Below are positions 1 through 7,569 of a stretch of DNA of 44,380 bases, piece after piece. The stretch is from Candidatus Cloacimonadota bacterium (GTDB lineage Bacteria > Cloacimonadota > Cloacimonadia > Cloacimonadales > Cloacimonadaceae): the NCBI GenBank assembly GCA_027318475.1, contig DAHVPC010000003.1:1-44380 (forward strand). Direction: 5' to 3'. Every line of letters begins with the position of its first letter. The stretch's first letter is position 1. The position numbers and the translations under genes are program-made. The notes under the pieces were generated by a model, which worked only from the letters and a program-made list of their open reading frames with translations, ran no database searches and was not told the DNA's origin.

Positions 1-1288
1 CCAGTTCCTGCTGGAAGGGCTGCTCGAGACTGCCAAAGCCTTGCGGGAAAAGGGGATCGGGTTTTACCTTCTCGCCGGTGACCCTCCGGAAATGATAACC
101 GCGCTGGCAGGCTCCAACGCTTATGTGGTCACGGATGGAGGCTATCTGAACTGGCAGAGGCAATGGCGCGACCGGTTGCGGAACTCATTGCCGCCAGAGG
201 CATGCTGCGAGGTGGAGACGGACGCTGTCGTTCCCGTTCGCGTCGCTTCTTCCAAGGAGGAATACGCCGCGGCGACTTTGCGGGGCAAGATTATACGCCG
301 CCTGACCGAGTTTCTGGTAGCGGAGCCTGAGCCGGATTATACGGTAAAATCTTCGGCCGCCCTCCACATCCCCTCCAATCTGCCCCGCCTGAATATCCCG
401 GCAGATGCAGGATTGGCGGAAATGCTGGATTTTATCCGGCGGCAGCTGAACATAGACACCAGTGTGGCTCCTGTTCCTGATTTCCAAGGCGGGCACAAGG
501 AGGCAGTGAGGCGCCTGGAACTCTTTCTGGAAAGGAAGTTGCGCCTCTACGCGGATAAGCGCAACGAGCCCGCGATGGGCATCCAGAGCAATCTCAGCCC
601 CTACCTGCATTTCGGGCAGATTTCAGCACTCGAGGTAGCCCTGCGATCGCTGGAGTTTTGCGAGGTTCCGGCTTACGCAGCTGCCGGTTTGATCCGCGAT
701 AAAAGCGGTCTGGAGCCCTTGCAGGCTGGATTGGCCTCTTTTTTGGAGGAACTGATCATCCGCCGCGAACTATCTTGCAATTTCTGCCATTACAATCCCG
801 ACTACGCCAACTATGCCTGCATCCCGCTCTGGGCCAGGACAACTTTGAACGACCACCTCCACGATCCCCGCCCTTACCTCTATTCCCTGGAAGAGCTGGA
901 GACTGCCCAAACCGCTGATCCCTACTGGAACGCCGCCCAAACGGAAATGGCCGCTACGGGAAAGATGCACAACTACCTGCGAATGTATTGGGGAAAGAAG
1001 ATCATCGAATGGACGCCCGACCCCGAAACAGCCTTCCAGATCATGCTCTATCTGAACAACAAATACTCGCTGGACGGACGCGATCCCAATTCCTACGCCG
1101 GAATCGCCTGGTGTTTCGGCAAGCACGACCGTCCCTGGCAATCCCGCAACATCTTTGGCAGTGTCCGCTACATGAACGCCGCAGGACTCAAGCGCAAATT
1201 CGACATGCAGGGATACTTGGACAAAGTCGCGAAGTTGGGGATAGATACCGCGTCAGGATACAACTCGATCACCGTCGCAGAAGTATAA
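1..1288 (+). CDS. phr: Class II CPD photolyase, 5' end cut by window edge
   Basis: This would repair UV-induced cyclobutane pyrimidine dimers using FAD and blue light, acting on DNA in the cytoplasm. The reading frame is already open at base 2, so the true start lies upstream; about 428 codons are visible against a usual 450-470, so only a short N-terminal piece is missing. Two class II hallmarks are present: EELIIRRELSCNFCHYNP near 750-800, and GKMHNYLRMYWGKKIIEW near 960-1012, followed by SLDGRDPNSYAGIAWCFG and the HDRPW block, which belong to the FAD-binding C-terminal domain. The Rossmann-like N-terminal domain lies to the left. A lipoprotein gene follows after 23 bases and may be cotranscribed. 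The family call is strong. The exact substrate (CPD rather than 6-4 product) follows from class II membership only. Confidence 0.9.
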   Translation, partial: QFLLEGLLETAKALREKGIGFYLLAGDPPEMITALAGSNAYVVTDGGYLNWQRQWRDRLRNSLPPEACCEVETDAVVPVRVASSKEEYAAATLRGKIIRRLTEFLVAEPEPDYTVKSSAALHIPSNLPRLNIPADAGLAEMLDFIRRQLNIDTSVAPVPDFQGGHKEAVRRLELFLERKLRLYADKRNEPAMGIQSNLSPYLHFGQISALEVALRSLEFCEVPAYAAAGLIRDKSGLEPLQAGLASFLEELIIRRELSCNFCHYNPDYANYACIPLWARTTLNDHLHDPRPYLYSLEELETAQTADPYWNAAQTEMAATGKMHNYLRMYWGKKIIEWTPDPETAFQIMLYLNNKYSLDGRDPNSYAGIAWCFGKHDRPWQSRNIFGSVRYMNAAGLKRKFDMQGYLDKVAKLGIDTASGYNSITVAEV

Positions 1289-1311
1289 ACATGGACCTTT
1301 CTGGAGGAAAG

Positions 1312-1773
1312 ATGCATAAGCAAATCGCCATCCTGATTGCCTGCCTGGCGCTGGTTTGCGTTATCGGCTGCAAGCAAGAGAAACCGGAGCCTGCCGCCCA
1401 GGATTCATTGGAGGCAAAACCTGCGGCTCTTGTGGATTCCACCCTGCAAAGCGTGATCCGGGTATTCGAGACGTCTCAAGCGGAAGCCGACCTGGCCATG
1501 GCCGTAAGCATCCTGCGCGACTATGCCTATCGGAACAATCCCGAGGCGCAGTTCCATTGCGGCCAGGCCAGTTGGCTCGGCCGCGGAATCGAACAGAGCG
1601 AAATGGAAGCCTATGTGTGGTGGACCATCGCCGCCGGATATGGCTACGCGCCGGCCCAGGAGAAAATCCAGGGCCTCAAGAACCGTCTCCCCAAAGAAGA
1701 CTACGACGAAGTGAACAATCGTGCCAACGACTGGTTTGAAAAGTACAGGCAGCTGGATATTCAGGCGAAATAG
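1312..1773 (+). CDS. Sel1-repeat lipoprotein
   Basis: A 153-residue predicted lipoprotein of unknown function. The N-terminus is a lipoprotein signal: a short basic start, a hydrophobic stretch, and the lipobox VIGC with Cys at about residue 20. After a Pro/Ala/Glu-rich linker, residues 70-130 hold Sel1-like (TPR-related) helices: AQFHCGQASWLGRGIEQS, then EAYVWWTIAAGYGYAPAQ. Sel1 repeats mediate protein-protein contacts, so a scaffold role at the inner leaflet of the outer membrane is plausible but not shown. ATG 1312 is chosen because GGAGGAA lies at 1303-1309; another ATG at 1291 in the same frame has no such site. The long in-frame extension upstream is only the photolyase gene read in another frame. 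Confidence 0.8.
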   Translation: MHKQIAILIACLALVCVIGCKQEKPEPAAQDSLEAKPAALVDSTLQSVIRVFETSQAEADLAMAVSILRDYAYRNNPEAQFHCGQASWLGRGIEQSEMEAYVWWTIAAGYGYAPAQEKIQGLKNRLPKEDYDEVNNRANDWFEKYRQLDIQAK

Positions 1774-1868
1774 GTCAGAACCGATCCCACTGCTCCGATG
1801 TCGTGAGGATTTTCCGGAAGATTAGCCTGAACGTAGGGATACGGTCCGGCGCAAATCTCCTTCACTCC

Positions 1869-1955
1869 CTCCGGTTATCATTACGCCGTCATTGCGCGGT
1901 CATTACGCCCTTTGCCCGCAATGAGCGCGCAATGACGGCGCACTGGTAATGGGGG
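1869..1955. repeat. GC-rich inverted-repeat element, copy A1
   Basis: Two nearly matching arms of about 40 bp face each other around a 3-4 base loop, making one long hairpin. Each arm is three tandem 11-bp modules of the form NNNTCATTRCG (left arm: TTATCATTACG, CCGTCATTGCG, CGGTCATTACG). Copies A2 (16597-16687) and A3 (43311-43406) have the same design. It fills the spacer between the convergent Sel1 lipoprotein gene and potC. It contains no ORF. It could act as a two-way transcription stop or be a small non-autonomous repeat. Confidence 0.85.
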
Positions 1956-1989
1956 CGATACGGGGATCAATGGGCGGGGATGGATCGAT

Positions 1990-2793
1990 CTAAAGCGAGG
2001 AGATCAGGGTCTTGCGCACCCGTTTGGTGACCACCACCAGGAACAACGTGAAGGCGATCATCAGGGTCGAGAGGGAATTGATGGTGGTGATGGCGCCCCT
2101 GCGGATGGTGCCTTCCACGTAGATGGGCAGGGTGTCGAAGCCGCGTCCGGATGTGAAGAACGTGATGATGAAGTCGTCGATGGACAGGGTGAAGGCCAGT
2201 AGCGCGGCGGCGACAATTCCGGGCAACATGAGGGGAAACTTGATCTTCATGAAGATGGCGGCTGGCTTGGCGCCGAGGTCCATGGCGGCTTCCACGAGGG
2301 AATAGTCGAAGCCCTCGAGACGGGATTGGACCACGATTATGGTGTAGGAAACGCAGAACGTGATGTGGGCGATCAGCACGGTCAGCATCCCGGTGTTTAC
2401 GCGGGTGAAATTGAAGAGCAGGGCCAGTGAAACGCCCATCAGGATATCCGGGATCACCAGAGGGGTGTAGATCAGCGCCAGCAGGCCCTTGCGGCCGCTG
2501 AAACGCTTGTTTTCCAGTCCCAGCGCGGCCAGAACTCCAAAGACGGTGGAGATGAAAGTGGAAAGTCCGGCGATCAGCAGGGTGTTGCGGAGGGCTTCCT
2601 TGATGGCGTCGTTCTCCCACAGTCTCAGGTAATAGTTCAGCGTGAAGCCCTTCCAGGAGGTGACGATCTTGGCGTCGTTGAAGCTATAGATGACCAGGAT
2701 GACGATTGGTATGTACAGGAACACCATCACGAGCGTGAACAGCGTGAGGTTCAAACCCTGGTAAGTTCGCTTCAGTTGGGACATCCGCAGCAT
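1990..2793 (-). CDS. potC: Spermidine/putrescine ABC transporter permease PotC
   Basis: Inner-membrane permease of a polyamine-type ABC importer, 267 residues (the E. coli protein is about the same size). A hydrophobic segment at residues 15-37 (LFTLVMVFLYIPIVILVI) opens the protein, and further membrane helices follow. The EAA loop that docks on the ATPase is clear: EAAMDLGAKPAAIFMKIKFP near residues 167-186. The C-terminus carries DDFIITFFTSGRG, typical of PotC and PotI. The gene starts one base after the potB stop, so translation is probably coupled; ATG 2793 is used, and ATG 2784 (residue 4) is possible. Substrate is inferred from family and could also be another cationic compound. No binding-protein gene follows: the next sequence is repeat A1. 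Confidence 0.88.
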   Translation of the reverse strand: MLRMSQLKRTYQGLNLTLFTLVMVFLYIPIVILVIYSFNDAKIVTSWKGFTLNYYLRLWENDAIKEALRNTLLIAGLSTFISTVFGVLAALGLENKRFSGRKGLLALIYTPLVIPDILMGVSLALLFNFTRVNTGMLTVLIAHITFCVSYTIIVVQSRLEGFDYSLVEAAMDLGAKPAAIFMKIKFPLMLPGIVAAALLAFTLSIDDFIITFFTSGRGFDTLPIYVEGTIRRGAITTINSLSTLMIAFTLFLVVVTKRVRKTLISSL

Positions 2794-2794
2794 G

Positions 2795-3697
2795 TCAATA
2801 GGTCCTGGAGCGCAAGCGCCGGCGATAAAGATAGTACATCACAAGCAGGAGCAGCGCCACTAAAAGCAGCAGCGTGAAAGACATAGCGGAGGCCATGGGC
2901 CAGTTGCGGGGGATGTTTTTGATCTTGTAGGTGATCACCTGGCCCACGTAGAGGGATTGCTGGTTGCCCACCAGCTGGGGGATCAGGTAAGCGCCCAAGG
3001 CAGGTATGAACACCAGCAGCGCTCCGGCAAAGATACCTTCGACAGCCAGGGGCAGGGTGATGCTGAAGAAGGCCCGGGCTTCGTTAGCGCCAAGGTCCAT
3101 GGCGGCGTGCAGCAACGTGAAATCGAGCTTTTCCAGCACGCTGTAGAGCGGCAGGATCATATAGGGCAGATACACATAGACCATCACCAGGATCACGGCC
3201 AGATCGGTGCGCAGTAATTCCAGCGGCTGGCTTGCCAGGTGCAGCTTGAGCAAAACGCTGTTGAGCACGCCTTCCGAGGCCAGGAAGATCCGCCAGGAAA
3301 AGATGCGGATGATCAGATTGGTCCAAAAGGGGATGATGATCAGGATGAGCAGGGTGTTGCGCAGTTTATCCTTCGCCCGGGCAATGTAATAGGCCACGGG
3401 GAAACCCAGCAGCAGGCAGATCACGGTGGTGAAGAAAGCCAGGCGGAAGGCCAGGAAAAAGGGGCGCAGGTAGCTGCCGTTGGCGATCTGGCGGTAGGCG
3501 TCCAGGGTGAAGGTGAATTTGACATCGTAAGTGCCGGGTGTGAGGAAGCTGTAGATCAACACAATGAAGTAGGGGATGAGGAAAAAGACCAGCAGCCAGA
3601 GCAACGCCGGGAGCGTGAGCAGATAGCTGGAGATGTTCCTTTTACGGAGGGCTTGGGCTTCCAGGGACTTGCGGGTGAGAGCGGTTTTGCGGCTCAT
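2795..3697 (-). CDS. potB: Spermidine/putrescine ABC transporter permease PotB
   Basis: Partner permease of PotC, 300 residues, slightly longer than the E. coli homologue because of a basic N-terminal tail of about 20 residues. Membrane segments include SSYLLTLPALLWLLVFFLIP near residue 25, LAFFTTVICLLLGFPVAYYI near 86 and a final helix near 275 followed by an Arg-rich cytoplasmic end. The EAA-type loop is AAMDLGANEARAFFSITLPL near 200. It starts three bases after potA and has no good ribosome site of its own, which suggests coupling to potA translation. Together with PotA and PotC it makes a full importer core (two permeases, ATPase dimer). Confidence 0.88.
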   Translation of the reverse strand: MSRKTALTRKSLEAQALRKRNISSYLLTLPALLWLLVFFLIPYFIVLIYSFLTPGTYDVKFTFTLDAYRQIANGSYLRPFFLAFRLAFFTTVICLLLGFPVAYYIARAKDKLRNTLLILIIIPFWTNLIIRIFSWRIFLASEGVLNSVLLKLHLASQPLELLRTDLAVILVMVYVYLPYMILPLYSVLEKLDFTLLHAAMDLGANEARAFFSITLPLAVEGIFAGALLVFIPALGAYLIPQLVGNQQSLYVGQVITYKIKNIPRNWPMASAMSFTLLLLVALLLLVMYYLYRRRLRSRTY

Positions 3698-3700
3698 CGC

Positions 3701-4879
3701 TCAGTTGGCGCCAGCCCTTTTGCCGCGTTGGATGGAGCCGACGGATTCGGGGTTGATATTGCCCTGGTCGGGTTCATGGATCTCGTTGATCAGCCAGGTA
3801 TCCGTGTCGTGCCAGAACAGCCAGACCGGCTCTTCCCAGTCCAGCGCTTTTTCGTCGAAATAGACGCGCTTGTGCTGGCTGAACACGCGGACCCTGAGTT
3901 TGCCCACTTTCACTATGTATTGGGTGTGCGTGCCCAGGTAGAGGATGTCCTCGATAGTGCCGCGCAGTACGTTGAAATCGTCCTGGTTGCCGGGTTTGCC
4001 GCGTGTGATGGCGATCTTTTCGGGACGCAGGCTGACGGTGAGTTTCTGGCCTAAAACCGGTGTGAAATGGAAGGTGCTGTCGATCTCGAAGGATTGTCCG
4101 TCGCCGGAATCGCATTTGAGCTGGACGTATTCGTCCTCGAGGCCGACCACTTCGGCGCTGAACAGGTTCGTCTCGCCGATGAAATAGGCGGAAAAGATGC
4201 TGGCGGGACGCTCGTAGATATCGTCCGGAGGTCCGGATTGCACGATGCGGCCGTTTTCCATCACAGCCACGCGGTCGGAAATGCTCATCGCCTCGCTTTG
4301 GTCGTGGGTCACGTAGATGAAAGTGATGCCCACGGCGTCGTGGATGTTCATCAGTTCGATCAGCATGTGCTGGCGGAGTTTAAGGTCCAGGGCAGCCAAA
4401 GGTTCGTCCAGCAGCAGAACCTTGGGCTCGTTGATGAGGGCGCGGGCAATGGCGATCCGCTGTTTCTGGCCGCCGCTGAGTTGAGCGGGATACTTGGACG
4501 CCTGGTCCTCCATCTTGACCAGCGCCAGCATCTTGTGCACCTGTGCGCGGATGTCTTCCCGCGGGGTTTTACGGATGTGCAGCCCGAAGGCGACGTTGTC
4601 GAAAACGGTCATGTGAGGGAACAGTGAATAGTTCTGAAAGATCGTATTGACGGGGCGTTTGTAGGGCGGCAGGTCGGTGATGTCCTGTTCGCCAAGGACG
4701 ATGCGTCCGCTTCTGGGGATCTCGAAGCCGGCGATCATGCGCAGCAGCGTGGTTTTACCGCAACCGCTCGGTCCCAGAAATGAGTACAATTCTCCGAAGG
4801 GAATCGCGATATTGACGTCGTCAACGGCCAGGAAGCCGTCGAAGTCCTTGCTCAGGTTTTCAATGCGGATCTCGGTCAA
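3701..4879 (-). CDS. potA: Polyamine ABC transporter ATPase PotA
   Basis: Cytoplasmic ATPase that powers the PotBC permease, 392 residues. Walker A GPSGCGKTT is at 36-44, the Q-loop FQNYSLFPHM at 81-90, the ABC signature LSGGQ at 134-138, Walker B VLLLDEP at 154-160 and the H-loop histidine in YVTHDQSEAM near 195. Residues 240-370 form the TOBE-type regulatory domain seen in PotA and MalK. The C-terminal 20 residues (PESVGSIQRGKRAG) look like an extra tail. The start is TTG at 4879, the only start that keeps the conserved N-terminus; it lies 13 bases after the M14 peptidase stop, so potABC probably shares that gene's transcript. PotD is absent from the window. Confidence 0.9.
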   Translation of the reverse strand: MTEIRIENLSKDFDGFLAVDDVNIAIPFGELYSFLGPSGCGKTTLLRMIAGFEIPRSGRIVLGEQDITDLPPYKRPVNTIFQNYSLFPHMTVFDNVAFGLHIRKTPREDIRAQVHKMLALVKMEDQASKYPAQLSGGQKQRIAIARALINEPKVLLLDEPLAALDLKLRQHMLIELMNIHDAVGITFIYVTHDQSEAMSISDRVAVMENGRIVQSGPPDDIYERPASIFSAYFIGETNLFSAEVVGLEDEYVQLKCDSGDGQSFEIDSTFHFTPVLGQKLTVSLRPEKIAITRGKPGNQDDFNVLRGTIEDILYLGTHTQYIVKVGKLRVRVFSQHKRVYFDEKALDWEEPVWLFWHDTDTWLINEIHEPDQGNINPESVGSIQRGKRAGAN

Positions 4880-4892
4880 AGGTCGTTCCGTC

Positions 4893-7388
4893 CTACCTTA
4901 TTCGCGCGATTTTGGCTGTGGACAAGGTTTCTCCGGACTGGGAAACCCTGATCAGATATATGCCGTTGGCAGCTGGCTGCGCCTTGTCGTCACGTCCGTC
5001 CCAGTTAAATGTGTGAGCGCCTTTGGTCAAGTCATTTGTGGCGAGGATGCGCACCAACTGGCCGCGGAGGTTGTAAACTCCGATGCTGGCCTGGCTGATT
5101 CCGGTTTCGGTCTTGAGGGAGATCAGGCTGGAATCCTTAAAGGGATTGGGTGACACGGAAAGAGTGATACCGGGTTTGGGAAGCAGAGGATCGTCATTGG
5201 TAGTGACGTCGGTTGTGGCGTAGATCTTGACGCCGTCGATGAATACACCGTTTCCGCTTCCGCTGCTGCCAGTAACCAAACGGAAGCGCAGATAGACGGT
5301 CTGGCCGATCAGGCTGTTCAGATTGATGGATTGTAATGCCCAATACTGGTTGCCGGCATAGAAACTCAGGTACTGCCAGGTGTTGCCGTTCAGGGAATAC
5401 TCCAGCAGCAGGGCGTCGTCGTCCAGAGCCAGCTCGGTCTTCACCCAGAACTGCAGATTGGCGTTCTCCACGTTCTGCAGATAGATGGGCGCGGTAAGGC
5501 GGCAAAAGCTGTTGGCGTTGTTCTGATAGTTACCGGAGGGGCTGTCGGTGAGGCAATAAGCGCCGTAATAATGCTCGCTGGTAGTGCGATTCCAGCTGCC
5601 GGAAGTCGTCCAATTGTTCAGGTTAATCTCAAAATCGTCGGCAAAAACAGGCTGGCTGGTTATGCGCAGGGAGATGTCCGGTGTCGAGATCTGCCGCGTG
5701 ATGTTTAGCGTTTCGAAGCCGGCCTTGGCTACCCGAATCTGGTATTGGCCGGGGTAGAAATCGCTGAGCAGGATGCTGCCGTTGGCATCGGAAACATACA
5801 AGGAATCGGCATTGCTGTTGATGGTGAGGGTGGCTCCGGCAAGCGGAGAAAAGAAGTCGCCCAGGATCAGGATGTTCAGGTCGTAAGGCTGCGTGGGGCT
5901 CAATGCCACGTCTTCGATGGTGGGTGTTTGGGCGGAAATGGTCACGCTCCGGGTTGCGGTTTCATAGCCTGGGCAGAAGTACCGTACGGAATAAGTGCCG
6001 GGAGCCAGCAGATAGTAATAAGCGCCATAAAGAGGTTCCGAATTTATCGCTGCGCGGGCCACAGGCTGGTCGTCCAGACCATCGACGAAGATTCTGGCCA
6101 CGACTGGTTCTCCGGTAACGGCATCGGTCACATGGCCGCGCAGGATCTTCTTGTCCTGTCTTTGCAGCAGGATCATGGCGCCATTGACCTGGTTCTGGAC
6201 CAGAGCGGGGAGTTGCGAAGCGGGGGGAATGAATTGCTGCGCCATTTCGATCGTATAAGAAAAAGCCGCGGTCTCGCCGTAAGCCCAATCATCCAGGCTT
6301 CCGCTCACTGGATACAGTCCCCAGGATGGGCCTGGGTCGTAGGTCCCGCCTGACATTGCAGGCAAAACAGCGGCAATCGCGTTGGCCAGGGCTTGCAGTT
6401 CCGCTTGGTCTGGCGCGGTGATGCCATTTACGTATCCATAAGGATAGAGCACATACTCGCCGTAGGTATGATAACCGATGCCGGCCAGAAAGCGCTTGGA
6501 AAGCAGGACGTCCCGCCAGGCCTGTGTTTCGGGCTCGGAGAAAGGAGCTAGGCCATGGTAGGTGGCGGATGGCATATAGTCTGTGGCGCTGGTGTAGCCC
6601 CAGTAGTAGCCGTAGTTGCGGTTGAGGTCCACTCCATCCATTCCGGAGCCATAATCGTCGGAGTCGAAGGACTGGTTCGAGTTGTTGTCGCGGATGTTCT
6701 TCCGCCACCAGACATCGGTCTCGCTGGTCACGATCTTGTGGCCGTCAGGATTCAAGAGGGGAACGATCCAGATCTCGCTGGTGTTGAGGATGTTGGTCAC
6801 CACGGGATCCGTGCCGTAATTCTCCAACAGGTGGATCAGGATGCCCATGCAAACCTCGGTGGAAAGGGGCTCCCGGGCATGGTGCTCGCCTACGAAAAAA
6901 AACGCCGGCTCGTCTTCAGTGGCTTGCACATTGGCGGAAACCTTGACCATCCAGAGATCATGGTCGAAATTCAGATAGGAGGCGATATTCTGATCCGCGT
7001 AAGTAGCGCCCCAACCGGTGCCGATCACGGAAGTGCTCATCAGGGAAGGGTACTGCGCCTGCAATTGCATCAGCTCAGTGACCATCTGCGCATAACTGCG
7101 ATACCCGGGCAGATCTCTGGCGGGGCGCAGGTTTTCTTTCAACTGCTGTTCCGTCTGGGTGACCGACACATTGGAAAATTCCCTGCGTAGTTCAGTCAGG
7201 GTTGTGGCATCCACCACAAGGTCCAGATACTGCCCAGGACGGTACGCGGCAATGTCGGCACCTTGGGTTTGAAAGCGTTCCAAGAGGTCTGGCGGGGGAT
7301 TTTCGATGCGCGCCACCATGCGTTCAGCCCTGGCGGAAAGGGAAAGCGCGATTGCCAATAGGAGGCAGGATAAGATCAGGTTTCTCAT
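4893..7388 (-). CDS. Secreted M14 zinc carboxypeptidase with C-terminal sorting domain
   Basis: An 831-residue exported metallopeptidase that should remove C-terminal residues from peptides outside the cell. A signal peptide covers residues 1-20. The M14 domain (about 90-390) has zinc ligands H170 and E173 (HHARE) and H307 (GYHTYGE), the substrate-binding NRN at 256-258 and the catalytic E381 (SYTIEM). Then come two carboxypeptidase-regulatory-like beta domains (about 410-575), a jelly-roll or MAM-like domain starting at FADDFEINLNNWTTSGSW (about 585-720), and a FlgD-like/type IX-type sorting domain (SPNPF, NLRGQLVR, GIYLIRV, basic end). ATG 7388 has GGAG nearby and begins the signal peptide; the longer frame upstream overlaps a hairpin and is rejected. 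Its transcript appears to continue into potABC, an unusual pairing. Confidence 0.9.
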   Translation of the reverse strand: MRNLILSCLLLAIALSLSARAERMVARIENPPPDLLERFQTQGADIAAYRPGQYLDLVVDATTLTELRREFSNVSVTQTEQQLKENLRPARDLPGYRSYAQMVTELMQLQAQYPSLMSTSVIGTGWGATYADQNIASYLNFDHDLWMVKVSANVQATEDEPAFFFVGEHHAREPLSTEVCMGILIHLLENYGTDPVVTNILNTSEIWIVPLLNPDGHKIVTSETDVWWRKNIRDNNSNQSFDSDDYGSGMDGVDLNRNYGYYWGYTSATDYMPSATYHGLAPFSEPETQAWRDVLLSKRFLAGIGYHTYGEYVLYPYGYVNGITAPDQAELQALANAIAAVLPAMSGGTYDPGPSWGLYPVSGSLDDWAYGETAAFSYTIEMAQQFIPPASQLPALVQNQVNGAMILLQRQDKKILRGHVTDAVTGEPVVARIFVDGLDDQPVARAAINSEPLYGAYYYLLAPGTYSVRYFCPGYETATRSVTISAQTPTIEDVALSPTQPYDLNILILGDFFSPLAGATLTINSNADSLYVSDANGSILLSDFYPGQYQIRVAKAGFETLNITRQISTPDISLRITSQPVFADDFEINLNNWTTSGSWNRTTSEHYYGAYCLTDSPSGNYQNNANSFCRLTAPIYLQNVENANLQFWVKTELALDDDALLLEYSLNGNTWQYLSFYAGNQYWALQSINLNSLIGQTVYLRFRLVTGSSGSGNGVFIDGVKIYATTDVTTNDDPLLPKPGITLSVSPNPFKDSSLISLKTETGISQASIGVYNLRGQLVRILATNDLTKGAHTFNWDGRDDKAQPAANGIYLIRVSQSGETLSTAKIARIR

Positions 7389-7408
7389 ATCAACTCCAAT
7401 TCTGGGGT

Positions 7409-7448
7409 AAAAAAATACAGTGGGGAATACCGGGCGGTATCCCCACTG
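7409..7448 (-). terminator. Intrinsic-terminator hairpin before the M14 start codon
   Basis: Read on the minus strand, a 13-14 bp GC-rich stem (CAGTGGGGATACC pairing with GGTATTCCCCACTG, one bulge, 4-base loop GCCC) is followed by TATTTTTTT. That is a standard rho-independent terminator. It sits 122 bases past the deiminase gene stop, so it could end that transcript. However, a promoter lies between the deiminase gene and the hairpin, so transcripts starting there must also cross it, 20 bases before the M14 ATG. It may therefore work as an attenuator. Confidence 0.75.
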
Positions 7449-7487
7449 CTCGGAGGGCATTCTATGTAGGGTCTGTAGGCTGAGGTC

Positions 7488-7516
7488 ATTCTTAAAAGTT
7501 ACCGCTCTGGTGTCAA
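7488..7516 (-). promoter_or_regulatory. Predicted sigma-70-type promoter of the M14-potABC operon
   Basis: On the minus strand a perfect -35 box TTGACA (7516-7511), a 17-base spacer and a -10 box AAGAAT (7493-7488, 4 of 6 matches) are seen. Start of transcription would be near 7481, giving a leader of about 93 bases that contains the terminator-like hairpin at 7448-7409. Confidence 0.55.
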
Positions 7517-7569
7517 GCTATTTCTTCGGATTTTTCTTTATTCTGCTGTTGAATCTTTTCCACAGTGCC

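Noticed and set aside
988-1311. Upstream extension of the Sel1 lipoprotein frame
   Set aside because: It overlaps the photolyase C-terminus in another frame; the signal peptide and ribosome site mark ATG 1312 as the start.
3239-4054. Plus-strand frame of 271 codons across potB and potA
   Set aside because: Antisense shadow; no ribosome site or domain, and potAB are well supported on the other strand.
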